From positions 408,501 to 437,500 of the forward strand of contig JACVTC010000109.1 in the NCBI GenBank assembly GCA_016946835.1: DNA of 29,000 nucleotides, written 5' to 3'. Position numbers and translations under genes: made by a program. Positions 10,159 through 20,405 of the stretch are shown piece after piece. This stretch comes from Neocallimastix lanati (nom. inval.) (lineage: Eukaryota > Neocallimastigomycota > Neocallimastigomycetes > Neocallimastigales > Neocallimastigaceae). How positions within the stretch are numbered: position 1 is the first letter of the stretch; the number at the start of each line of letters is the position of its first letter. Under the pieces are notes generated by a model, which made no database searches, was not told the DNA's origin, and saw only the letters and a program-made list of their open reading frames with translations.

Positions 10159-10985
10159 TGGTGACGTGTGTATGCATTTTACAGATGAGGCAGTATTATC
10201 TTTCTTTCGTTGTTGTTAATAGATTTTTGATTCATAGGAAAATTGTTTTTTCTTTTAAAATAGTCAAGAGTTTTGTAGATTAGACCATATAGTTTTCATT
10301 TTGATTTGCTTTATTTACTTGGTTATTATTAAATTTGGAGTTGCGCTTGACATACATTTGAAAGTTTATCACTTTATACACTTTATTAATGAATTCATGG
10401 ATATCTTCATTTCTCAATTGATTTAGTTTGGATCTAATACTTTATGGTAAGGAGAGATAAATAATTCCTTAATTTCTCAAATCTTCCAAGCATAATATTG
10501 TTGTTTCTAAGAATTTCAAAAGTCTCTTCATTTTCGTTTAAAGTATCCTGGCATTCATGAACAGTTTTTTATTTTTAATGGGTATAATCTTTCCACTATG
10601 AATTGAATGTCAGTAGATTTGTTTCCTTTGTAGATTTCTTTAAGTTTTTCCATAATATTAAAACCATTGTTTAAGCTTTTAATGTATTTAAAGGCATCCT
10701 TAGGAATGTTAGCAATAATGATAGCGGTCACTAAAGAATTTTCAGAGAGAGCCTAAATGAACTCAGTTAGGATAGTACTTCAAGTTTTATTATCAGCTAT
10801 GTCATTTAACTTTGCTTTGGTTTGACCTAATTATGTCTTTCTCACTCTATCAGTAGACCTCCTTAGAAGATAGTTTAATAAAAAGGAACCAGTCATCGAA
10901 ATTGTTCTTGTTAAATTTATCTTCAATCTTAAAATAAATTTCCTTAGAGACTCTTTGTCTTCTAGTTATTAAATCATTTTATTAT
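10151..10985 (-). pseudogene. copia gag with CCHC zinc knuckle (relic)
   Basis: At 10192-10151 the minus strand encodes CLICKMHTHVTNDC, an intact C-x2-C-x4-H-x4-C nucleocapsid knuckle. Upstream pieces read NKNNFDDWFLFIK, NIMEKLKEIYKGNKST and LRNEDIHEFINKVYKVINF in changing frames. These fit the UBN2-type gag of copia elements (FDxWxxxI near the start). Many stops interrupt it. The 5' boundary is approximate. Confidence 0.75.
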
Positions 10986-11489
10986 CATTAATTAAGGTTT
11001 AAAATATTATTTATTTTATTAAATAATTAGGTAATTACAAAGTTACGAAAGTAGAAAATTTTATCTTCTTTTATACTAAATATGGCTGATGTCGAATACA
11101 ATGAAATAAAAATATAATTCAAATAAACCGAAATTAATTATAATAACGAAATAATTTAAATAAGAGTATATATAATAAACCTCATTATATTCTAACAATT
11201 TATATATATATTTATCTATTTATTTATTTATCCATTTATTTACCTATTTATTTATCTATTTATATATATTTATATTTATTTATTTATTTATTTATATTAA
11301 ATTAATATCAAGAATATCAATTTTTAATACTTCTACATTTTTCATTAAAAATTATTATTATAATTTTTATAATTTTATTTTTTTTTATTTTTTTTTTTAT
11401 TTTTTTCTTTTTTATTTGTAATGAATAAATTTTTATTTATTTACTAATTTTCATTATTATAATTTATATATTATTTGTTATTACTTTAA

Positions 11490-11521
<32 letters not shown>

Positions 11522-11660
11522 ATTAAACTTTCATATATCGATATTTTATTTAAAAATATTTAATACAAATACAAGAGTAATATTAACATTATTAATTTTT
11601 CTTTTTTATTTGAAGAAAAAAATAATATTTGTTACAAAATATATATATATATATTATTTT
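10986..11660. other. A+T-rich spacer with TTTA array
   Basis: There is no gene. It holds a TTTA/TATC array at about 11203-11300, TTTTTTA runs at 11375-11415, and a poly-T/poly-A junction at 11491-11520. It forms the 3' flank of the pectinesterase gene, whose minus-strand transcript would end in this region. Confidence 0.7.
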
Positions 11661-11661
11661 A

Positions 11662-12987
11662 TTACATACAAACTGAAAAATAATCATTATATTTTTTACA
11701 AGTTCCTTGTCTACAACATTTCGAACCTTTATAGTTTACACCTCCACATTGATAATATAATGGATTACAATTTGGGTCAGCACTTGATGTTTCTATCGGT
11801 TTTATTGTAGTTGTTGTCAAAGTTTTTGTTTCAACTGCTTTTTGAGTAGCTGTACCCTTTTTAACGAAGGTATCATCAATATAAGAAATATTACCACCTA
11901 AAAATTCAGCAATAGAAGGAACAGAACTAAATTGATTAGCATAAGAAACACGTCCGTATGTATTATAATTTGGACCATAACATTTATGTTCTCCTACTCT
12001 TGAAGTTGAAGAATATTGTGGTGTGTTTGAAAAAGTTGTCCAACCCTCTTTTACAAGTTTATTACCTGGAAATTCTGTATTATCAAATATAACATAACAA
12101 TTTTGCTTCCATAAACGACCTAAATAAAAACTTGATCCATCAGTAGTAACTTTGGAATTAGTGATAAGAAAACCTCCTTCTTTGAAATTACCGTCTTTAT
12201 TTCCATTAGCAGTAAGATAGGCATTTGCTCTATAAATATCTCCCTTTGAATCAACATGAATAGTACATTGATCGAAAACTGCACGACCTGAACCCCATAT
12301 AAAATCAGTAAAACCACGAATATAACAGTTTTTGAAATATTGAGTACCAGTATTAGAAAGTAAAGTATCTTGATAACTTAAGAAACGACAATTTTCATAA
12401 TATTGATTTTTAGCCATACAATTAATAGCTGGAGCTTGTGTATTAACTCCTGGGAAAGGTGCAGTATTTTCAAAAGTAATATCAAAAGCTTTAAAATTAT
12501 CACCGTAAGATCTGAAAGTGGCACATTTTGAACTACTACCAGTTTTTGCGTTATTTAAATCATAAGTAAGAATTACTTTATCTCTATTTTCACCAACCAT
12601 AGTTACGAATTTCTTTTGACATACAATATATTCATAATAAGTACCATTTTTAATATAAATTACACGTTCTGATGAAGCATTATTTGGTAATGAATTAATT
12701 GCTTCTGTAACCTTTTAATATAATTATTAGTATACACATTTATATTATTTATAACAATTAAAATATCGAAATAAAATAAAATTCATAAGAAAATTAACCA
12801 GTTAATATTTCATTTAAAAATATTTCAGAAATATGCTTTTTAAAAAAAATATAATTACAGTTTTAAAGTTTCCTGAACCATCTTTAGCTACAATAATTGC
12901 ATCTTTTGGAAGTTTATTTTGTGGAAAACTATACGTATATTGTATGATATATATAAGAAATATGGATAATAAGGTATAAAATTTCAT
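11662..12987 (-). CDS. Secreted pectin methylesterase (CE8) with C-terminal CBM1, two exons
   Basis: Exon 1 is 12987-12859 (43 codons) and exon 2 is 12711-11662 (350 codons with stop), giving 392 residues. The intron 12858-12712 has donor GTAATT, an ATACTAAT branch-like site and acceptor AAAAG; it is phase 0. Residues 1-21 are a signal peptide (MKFYTLLSIFLIYIIQYTYS). The pectinesterase fold follows: AKDGSGNFKTVTEAI across the splice, NGTYYE, NTQAPA (Gln135), YQDTL (Gln157, Asp158), GFTDFIWGSG (nucleophile Asp179) and YLGRLWK (Arg242). Every catalytic residue is present; Leu replaces the usual Pro of LGRPW. A Thr/Lys linker (about 330-357) leads to a CBM1 at 358-392 (YYQCGGVNYKGSKCC... CxxYNDYFSVC). 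The enzyme should remove methyl esters from homogalacturonan outside the cell, with CBM1 anchoring it to plant wall cellulose. Confidence 0.95.
12712..12858 (-). other. Spliceosomal intron of the pectinesterase gene (147 nt)
   Basis: The donor ACT|GTAATT lies at 12858 and the acceptor AAAAG|GTTACA at 12712. TATACTAATAATTA, close to the fungal branch consensus, lies about 20 bases before the acceptor. Removing it joins FKT to VTEAI and restores the conserved pectinesterase N-terminal block. Confidence 0.92.
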
Positions 12988-13799
12988 GATATGATATATA
13001 AGTTTACCGAATTGTACTAAATATTATTATATTTAAAGAGAGAAATTAAAATTAAGAAAAAAAAATAATTTTTTTTTCTTTATAATAAAAATTAAAGGTT
13101 TATTTTATTTATATGAATTTACAGCTAAATTAAAAAATTAATACTATTATAAATTTTAAAAAATAATATTAGTAATATTACAAATTACATAACTTCATAA
13201 AAAATAATAAACAATATTAAATAATATATTATTTAATTTAAATGATTTTCAAAATTTTTTAACTAACTTTTTTAAAAAATATATATATAAATTTATAATA
13301 TTTTAATATTAATTAAAGTTATTAAATATTTTGTTAATTATAATAACTTCTGGATAAAAAAATTTATTATAATAGTAAAACTTAAAATTAAGGAGTTGAT
13401 ATATACTAATTTTAATAAATATTTAAAATGATTTATTATATTAAAATTACAATTATGATTAATTTTATAAATTAATTAAAAATTAATAATCTTAATAACA
13501 ATTAAGTTTATTATTATACTAAAAAAGCATATAGCACTAATACTATCTTTTAATGAATTTATATAAATATATTTGTCATTTATAAAAAAAAAACCTTAAT
13601 AATATTATTAAATATAATTTTAATTTTTTTAATTATCCCATTAAAACTAAAAATTGGTTAAACTTTAAATTTATTTGAGAGTCATTGATATTAATTAAAA
13701 AAAAAAAATAAAATAAAATAAAATAAAAAAAAGCAATTAATAAATATTAATAACAATAATAATAATCAAATTAAAAAGTAATAATCAATTAAAATATTA
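12988..13799. other. A+T-rich spacer, nothing recognised
   Basis: This is the upstream flank of the pectinesterase gene. It is very A+T-rich with many short poly-A/poly-T runs and AAAAT repeats near 13690-13735. No open frame or hairpin stands out. Confidence 0.65.
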
Positions 13800-14060
13800 T
13801 TTTTTTGTTATTTCCGATGTGTACCGGCTTTTGGTTTCAACCCCTCAGGAGCGGAATATTGTGATAGTCTAACAATTCCTCTTTTATAAGGGCAGAATTG
13901 ATCCTACTGGACGACCTTACTGAATGTTTCGGTATTGGCGCTCTGATATGCATATTATTGCTGAGAATTTTTCTTGTACTACTTCTCCGAGTGCTTCTCT
14001 AGTTCGTAATTTTCCTTTGATACGAGGTCAATATAACCTAACCCGTAGATTCGTAGCTCC
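13800..14060. other. G+C-richer island with coding-like remnant, origin unknown
   Basis: About 260 bp are visibly richer in G and C than everything around them. One plus-strand frame gives YKGRIDPTGRPY, a stop, then MFRYWRSDMHIIAENFSC and LVRNFPLIRGQYNLTRRF before TAA at about 14066. A minus-strand frame gives RGIVRLSQYSAPEGLKPKAG. I recognise neither. Being short, broken and compositionally foreign, it is most likely a fragment of a transposable element, organellar DNA or transferred DNA. Confidence 0.55.
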
Positions 14061-14095
14061 CTTTTAAATTCATAAATGTCAGAAAGCTTATAATT

Positions 14096-14187
14096 TACAA
14101 GGAAATTACAGTTCAACACAAATGCTATATTCATTTTTTTGTACAAGGAAATTACATTTCAATACAAATACTATATTTATTTTTTTT
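14096..14187. repeat. 46-bp direct tandem duplication
   Basis: TACAAGGAAATTACA starts at 14096 and again at 14142. The following bases (GTTCAACACAAATGCTATATTC versus TTTCAATACAAATACTATATTT) differ only at scattered positions. The pair directly follows the G+C-richer island and may belong to the same element. Confidence 0.8.
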
Positions 14188-14603
14188 TCCTTTTTCCATT
14201 TTCAGATATACAATTATTTCAATAAATTTAATAACCATAATTTATATATAATTAAATATTTGATGATCAATAAATATTTACATTAATTAAATATGAATTA
14301 TGATTAATAAAATTATTAATTATGTTATAAAAGAAACATATATATATTTTTTATTTTAAAAATTCACATAATTAGACAATATATATTAAAGTAAATTTCA
14401 ATGTATTATTATAAAGAATTATAATAAATATGTAAATTGAAAATGTAATAAAATGACTAATTTTATGGTGGTTCTTATTATAAAGAAATTGTTAAATTAT
14501 CATAATCTACTTTATTCATAAGAAAAAAAAATAAATTTTAACTGCATAGGTATAAAAGTTAGTAATTCTTTTATTTATTTTATTTGTTTGTTTGCTTGTT
14601 TGT

Positions 14604-14642
<39 letters not shown>

Positions 14643-14987
14643 CTTATTTACTTATTTTAACTATATATCTGTTAATATTTGGTAAAAAAAAATTGTAAAT
14701 CATATTCCTTAATTTCGTTACCCACGGAAATATTAGAACCAATAAAAAAAAAACATATAATATATATATATATTTAACTTTATAATGATGATTATTTTTC
14801 AAATAATAAAAAACTTCAACCTAAAATAATAATAATTAAGGTTTTATCTGTTTTTTTTTTTTTTTTTTTAATGAATATAAATGATAAAAATTTAATCATA
14901 ATTATACTTAATTTTACATTACACAATAGTTTTAAAAGTACTAATTTTTCAGGTTTATTAATTAATGATATGAATTAAGTAATAATA
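14188..14987. other. A+T-rich spacer with TTTA/TTTG array
   Basis: No gene is seen. A (TTTA/TTTG)n array lies at about 14566-14655, a poly-T run at 14853-14869, and (AT)n near 14760-14775. Confidence 0.65.
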
Positions 14988-15335
14988 TTGGTTTATTATT
15001 ATTATTATTATTTATTATTATTATTATTTATTATTATTATTATTTATTATTATTATTATTTATTATTATTATTTATTATTATTATTCATTATTATTATTT
15101 ATTATTATTATTATTTATTATTATTATTATTTATTATTATTATTATTTATTATTATTATTTATTATTATTATTCATTATTATTATTTATTATTATTATTA
15201 TTTATTATTATTATTATTTATTATTATTATTATGTATTATTATTATTTATTATTATTATTATTATTTATTATTATTATTATTTATTATTATTATTATTTA
15301 TTATTTATTATTATTATTATTATTATTATTTATCT
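14988..15335. repeat. TTA microsatellite with higher-order structure
   Basis: About 340 bp consist of TTA repeats interrupted at intervals by TTTA, so blocks of four or five TTA units alternate. A marker ATTCATT occurs at 15087 and again at 15174. That gives an 87-bp higher-order unit duplicated inside the array. Confidence 0.9.
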
Positions 15336-16327
15336 ACGTTATATATAAATACAATTAGTATTGTTTTTTATAAATAAATGAAAATCAAATATCATAATAA
15401 TTATAATTACAGTATTATAACAAATGAAATATTTTATAATACATTGCCATTGTTTTATTTATTTTATTTATTAATTTATTTACTTATTTATGTATTTATT
15501 TACTTAATTTCACATTGATATTTATTATTAGTACTATAATAACATTTACTGAGCCTTTATTTAATATAGGTTTGCCTGTTGAGGACTGTGGAACCTAAAC
15601 AATATAGCGGTCTATCTATTCAATTTTAACATTAGTAGTAAATTAAGTAAAAGAAAAAAAAATTCGAACAATGAATTTAATTTTATTATTAATTTCAAAG
15701 TTCTACGAATAACGAAATTGTGATAAATCATCAATTTTATTCAAATTTGATTATATAAAATTGATAAAATATTCAATTTATTCATTTATTATAGGATAAT
15801 AACTTTATTTATAATTATAACTATATATGTAATATTTAATATTAATATTGTAATTATGAAATTTTAGCCTCTGAAAATATAACACTAGTACTGGAATAAA
15901 AAACAACCATACTAAAATTAAATAACATTCATTTAAAAATTTTCGAAAAAAATATTTCATAAAAGCATTATACACAAAAATAAATCAAATTTTTTGATCA
16001 CCAATTACATTTTGTAATATATTGTAAAATATATATAAAAAAGTATAATGTATACATTTAAAAATATATATTTGAATAAAATACTACTTTCAAATATAAA
16101 TTTATATATAAAAAGCATTAAATTTTTTTATCTAAAATTTATTATTATATTAATCAAATTAAATATATTGTTTCTTTATAGTAATAAAAAAAAAATAATA
16201 ATAGTAATAATAAAATATATATATACAATGTTTCTTTAAAGTAATAAAAGAGAAATAGAAAATTAAACAATTGAGCATTCATATGATTATAATGATTCTA
16301 AACTTACTTAACCAATCTCTTCTCTTC
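15336..16327. other. A+T-rich spacer, one small unexplained patch
   Basis: No gene is supported. A patch at about 15550-15625 (GAGCC... TTGCCTGTTGAGGACTGTGG... TATAGCGGTC) is less A+T-rich than its surroundings and may be a transposon scrap. A 63-codon open stretch at 16048-16239 is Ile/Lys/Tyr/Leu-rich, as expected by chance in such DNA, and is not called. Confidence 0.6.
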
Positions 16328-16885
16328 AGTCATGGATGAAACAGTTATTTTGACTTTACTTTTGAAAGAATTAATTGATATAATTAAGAAAATAATTAAC
16401 TATGTTTCAGATAGAAAAATAGGTCCAACATCTTATTATATTATAAATGATATTAAACAATAAACTAAATAGAAAAATGTTACTATCAGAGAAAATTCTA
16501 GTCTTTATTTATTCAAGGAAAATATGATAATAACCTTATTTGTAAATATGATCGATCCTATTATGATTCAAGTTCTAGTGAACAAGATATTAATATTGTT
16601 TTTATTGATAATGGTTTTAATTTTAAGCATACCGAATTTTTAAATAACGATAAATGTACTAAGATATGAATGCAGGTTTAAAAAAGGGGAAATTCAATCA
16701 GTACTATCAGATACTTGTTGTCCTCGTATGAGACATTCCATAGACAATCATGGTATTAAAGTTACCGATATAGCGGACTGTAAAAAATATGGTATTTCTC
16801 CTAATGCTAATAATTATGATATTATTCACAATGGAGATAAATTTGAAAATCTTTTTAGGGGTTTAGAATATGCTCGTGAAAAATA
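16328..16885 (+). pseudogene. Decayed, truncated copy of the neighbouring subtilase
   Basis: The DNA aligns along its whole length with the intact protease gene at about 18460-19050 (residues about 137-334). For instance GATGAAACAGTTATTTTGAC matches GATGAAACTGTTATTTTAGC. Translated pieces KYDRSYYDSSSSEQDINIV, FIDNGFNFKHTEF and MRHSIDNHGIKV retain counterparts of the Asp and His catalytic blocks. The relic has several stops and frameshifts, lacks the signal peptide and most of the propeptide, and ends before the Ser block and the chitin-binding modules. It reads in the same direction as the intact gene about 1.7 kb downstream, so it is a tandem duplicate that died. Confidence 0.88.
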
Positions 16886-17723
16886 GAAAATTTTAAATTT
16901 AAATATATTATTATTATTATTACTTTTTATTTTTATTTTTATTTTTTTTTTTTTGAAACTAATCAACATTTTTTAAAAAAAAATAAAAAATAAAAAATAG
17001 AAAACTTATTAATTTTAATTTTATGAATATTATATCTCAAAAAATTTCAATGAAATTAAAAAAAAAAAAATTATAAAAGTGGATATTTAATATAAAATAA
17101 ACTTGATTATTATTTTAATTTAAAAAATTGTGTAATATTAAATATAATTTGTCAAATAGTAGAAAACTTTAAAAAAAAAAATGAAAATGAATAAAATTAA
17201 TTTTATTTAATTATATTTTAATTTAATAGATCTTGAATTTTACTATTATAGAAACTTTATATATTATTTATTAATACGTTTTGTCAAATAGTAGAAAACT
17301 TTAATAAAAAAAAAAAAAAAGAAAAATAAATAAAATTAATTGTATTTTAATTCAATAGATACAGAAAAACTTTATATATTAATATATTTTGTCAAGTAGT
17401 AGAAAATTTTTAAAAAAAAAAGAAAAATAAATAAAAAAATAAATAAAATTGTATTTTAATTCAAGAGATATACAGAAACTTTATATATTAATATATTTTG
17501 TCAAATAGTAGAAATTTTAAAAAAAAAAAAAAAAAAAAACTTTCTATTATAATTAATTATATAATTTAATGGATTTTTAATATTTACTATACAGAAATTT
17601 TATTTACATATAAATAATATATTAGTAATTAAAAAAAAATATAATAAGAAATAAATATATATATATATATAAATAGAATAAAAATTCTCTAAGCAAAAAA
17701 AAAAAAAAAAATAAAATAATAAT

Positions 17724-17758
<35 letters not shown>

Positions 17759-18049
17759 AAAAATAAAAAAAAATAAAATAAAAGTAAATAAATAGAAATA
17801 AATATATAGAAGTATAAAATAAATAAAAAATAAAAGTAAATAAATAGAAATAAATAAATAGAAGTATAAAATAAATAAAAAATAAAAGTATAAAATAAAT
17901 AAAACTATAAAAATATAAAATAAATAAAAAATAAAAATATAAAATAAATAAAAAATAAAAATATAGAATAATAAAAATAATATAAAATAAAAAAAAAAAA
18001 ATAATAATAATATATAATATTATTGTTTAAAAAAAAAAAATAATACAAA
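16886..18049. other. Repeat-rich spacer upstream of the subtilase
   Basis: The spacer contains a family of about 110-bp repeats (17151-17600, listed separately), a long poly-A at 17725-17755, and TAAATAAAAAATAAAA/TAAATAGAAATA repeats at 17760-17990 up to the subtilase start. No gene is seen. The promoter of the subtilase must lie here, but no specific element can be pointed to. Confidence 0.7.
17151..17600. repeat. Four diverged tandem copies of a 108-132 bp unit
   Basis: GTCAAATAGTAGAAAACTTT-like sequence starts at 17151, 17283, 17391 and 17500. Each copy is followed by poly-A, an AAATAAATAAAATTAATT(G)TATTTTAATTCAA block and AGAAACTTTATATATTAATATATTTT. Spacing is 132, 108 and 109 bp. The array lies between the dead and live protease copies. 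Confidence 0.85.
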
Positions 18050-19930
18050 ATGAACAAATTTTTAAACTTATTCATCTTTATAAGTATTTTTATTAACCTT
18101 TTTATCAGTAATACTATTGCTAAAAAGACTAAAAAACATACAAAAGAATCTATAGAAGACAATTACTACCTCGTTTTTGTAAAAACTGATGAAAGATATA
18201 TATTCCCAACAAAATCTATTGAAAAACGCCATGAAAATAATGAATTCATCCATGAAAATAATGAATTTATTAATGCCATGGTTAAAGAAATTCAGAATTT
18301 AATCATTGATAATAAGGATACCTTCAAAAATGTAACAAAATTAGAAGAAATTAATAAAAGTTCATTATTAAAAAAAAGAGATGATTCTAATAATGATTTA
18401 GAAAATGATTTGATTGAACACCCATATGATTATGATGAATCCAATCTTGTTTTTCCTATTTCATCAGTTGAAGATGAAACTGTTATTTTAGCTTATCTCT
18501 CTGAAAAATTAATTAATGTAGTAAAATCATTACCAAATGTTATTGGTTTTGCTCCAAATAGAGAAATTAAATTATCCACTCTATTTGATACTTACTATAA
18601 CTTAGACGATATTAAACAGGAAACTAAATGGAAAAATGTTGAAGTCAGAGAAAAGGCAAGTCTTCATTTGTCTTTAATTTCTCAAGGAAAATACAATGAT
18701 ACCCTTATCAATAAATATGATCGTTCATATTACTATCCTAGTTCTGCTGGACAAGATGTTGATATAATTGTTCTTGATACAGGATTTAATTTCAATCATA
18801 CTGAATTTTCTAACTTAGATGAACGTTCTGTAAAATGTGAATGTTCAGTTAGAAAAGGTAAGATTGAAACAGATGTTACTGATATTTATTGTCATCGTAC
18901 TAGACATACGATAGATAACCATGGTATAGAAGTTACAGTTTCTGCTTCTGGTAAAAATTATGGTGCTGCTTCAAAAGCAAATATCTATGCCATTCTTCTT
19001 GATGGTAATAGTACAAGCAATATTATTAGAGCCTTAGAATATGTTCGTGATAATCTTATCCGTCCTCATAAAACAGTTATTAATATGTCTTTTGGTGACT
19101 ATTTTGACGAAAATGATAGTACTGTTCTATATTTGGAAAAAATTTTATCTGAAATTACAAATGCAGGTGGTATTTCAGTAGCCTCCGCCGGTAATAATAA
19201 TGGTGTAGTTAAAAACTTTAACAATACCAATTCAAATATGTATCCATGTTATATAAAAGATGTCATTTGTGTTGGTGCCATTTATGACCATTATGATCAT
19301 GAAAAAAAACTTGAAGTAATGGACAAAACATACTATAAAAAGGCAAAATTTTCTAATTTTGGTGAAGGAGTTGATATTTATGCACCAGGATATTCCATGG
19401 TTTCATATTTAGATGATAAAAATAAATTAATTCAAAAAGTAGTCTCTGGTACTTCATATTCAGCACCAATTACATCTGGAGTAATTGCTACTCTTCTTAG
19501 TGAATATCCAGAAAAAAAATTTGATAAAAATTCTATTCTTGATTACTTAATTAAAATTGGATTAAAAGGAGCTATTAATGATATACCAGAAGGTATTCTA
19601 ATTAATAATGGAAAACATATTGTCTACTCTGAAGATTATCTTAATATGGGATGTGGTGTAAATGCTGGTAATTCAAAATGTGGTGAATCGCAATGTTGTA
19701 CTGATGATGGGCGTTGTGTATATAAAACTGAATCAGCCTGTCAATCTATTAACGGTTGTCAAATAGAATTTGGTGAATGTACAGTAGTTAAAAGTACTAA
19801 AGAGGATCGTTGTGGTAAAGGATATGGTAGTTGTGAAGAAGGTTACTATTGTTCCTCAGAAGGTTACTGTGGTAAAACTTCAAGCTACTGTGATGTTGGG
19901 TGTCAAAAGAATTATGGGTTATGTAATTAA
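18050..19930 (+). CDS. Secreted subtilisin-like serine protease (S8) with two chitin-binding modules (CBM18-like)
   Basis: One uninterrupted reading frame encodes 626 residues. Residues 1-24 are a signal peptide (hydrophobic LFIFISIFINLFIS). Residues about 36-172 are an inhibitor-I9-like propeptide (YYLVFVKTDE... VVKSLPNVIGFAPN). The peptidase S8 domain is about 230-530 and keeps its full catalytic set: Asp243 in VLDTGF, His291 in DNHGIEV, oxyanion Asn382 in SAGNNNG and Ser469 in SGTSYSAP (Ser at 471 where Ala is usual). Two Cys-rich modules follow, 535-577 and 588-625. The second (CGKGYGSCEEGYYCSSEGYCG... CQKNYGLC) is a typical type-1 chitin-binding domain; the first is more diverged. It should be an exported endopeptidase held on chitin, for example for remodelling its own wall or attacking other chitinous organisms. 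ATG 18050 is the only start preceding the signal peptide. Confidence 0.95.
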   Translation: MNKFLNLFIFISIFINLFISNTIAKKTKKHTKESIEDNYYLVFVKTDERYIFPTKSIEKRHENNEFIHENNEFINAMVKEIQNLIIDNKDTFKNVTKLEEINKSSLLKKRDDSNNDLENDLIEHPYDYDESNLVFPISSVEDETVILAYLSEKLINVVKSLPNVIGFAPNREIKLSTLFDTYYNLDDIKQETKWKNVEVREKASLHLSLISQGKYNDTLINKYDRSYYYPSSAGQDVDIIVLDTGFNFNHTEFSNLDERSVKCECSVRKGKIETDVTDIYCHRTRHTIDNHGIEVTVSASGKNYGAASKANIYAILLDGNSTSNIIRALEYVRDNLIRPHKTVINMSFGDYFDENDSTVLYLEKILSEITNAGGISVASAGNNNGVVKNFNNTNSNMYPCYIKDVICVGAIYDHYDHEKKLEVMDKTYYKKAKFSNFGEGVDIYAPGYSMVSYLDDKNKLIQKVVSGTSYSAPITSGVIATLLSEYPEKKFDKNSILDYLIKIGLKGAINDIPEGILINNGKHIVYSEDYLNMGCGVNAGNSKCGESQCCTDDGRCVYKTESACQSINGCQIEFGECTVVKSTKEDRCGKGYGSCEEGYYCSSEGYCGKTSSYCDVGCQKNYGLCN

Positions 19931-20374
19931 ATAACATAAAAAAAATAATAATAATAATAGTAATTGTTATAATTATAATTATAACAATATAAACTTTATT
20001 AATAATACTTAATATATTATTTAATAAATAAATAAGAAATAAAATAAATAATAATTAATAAAATTTTATATTAAAAATTAAAAAATATATATATGTGAAA
20101 TAATATATTTTATTATATTTATATTTATCATAATTTATTTAATATTATTATATATTTTTTTTATATATTTTAATTATTTTAAATATTTATTTACTTGCAT
20201 ATATTTATTTATTTTTTTTTTATACTTGGTATAACAATAATATAAAATAAATTATAAAATTAATTTTATATATTAAATAAATTACATAGTAAAACATATA
20301 TACATATATTTTAATGAAATAAAATTTTGGGAAAATATGTACCCTTCTATATTTTTTTTTTATTATAAAAGGGT

Positions 20375-20405
<31 letters not shown>

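Larger units (their letters stand above)
7430..10985 (-). mobile_element. Degenerate Ty1/copia retrotransposon, 5' part (gag-PR-IN-RT start)
   Basis: Reading the minus strand from 10985 to 7430 gives, in copia order: gag, a CCHC zinc knuckle, aspartic protease, the pre-integrase and integrase core, the integrase tail, and the first third of reverse transcriptase. It stops after KLDIKGT, where RT would continue. Every domain is interrupted by stops and frameshifts. The integrase-before-RT order identifies the Ty1/copia superfamily. No terminal repeats or target duplications could be found; the right boundary is estimated. The individual domains are listed separately. Confidence 0.85.

Noticed and set aside
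14988-15377. 129-codon open frame of Tyr/Leu/Ile runs
   Set aside because: It is a translation of a TTA microsatellite with no other content.
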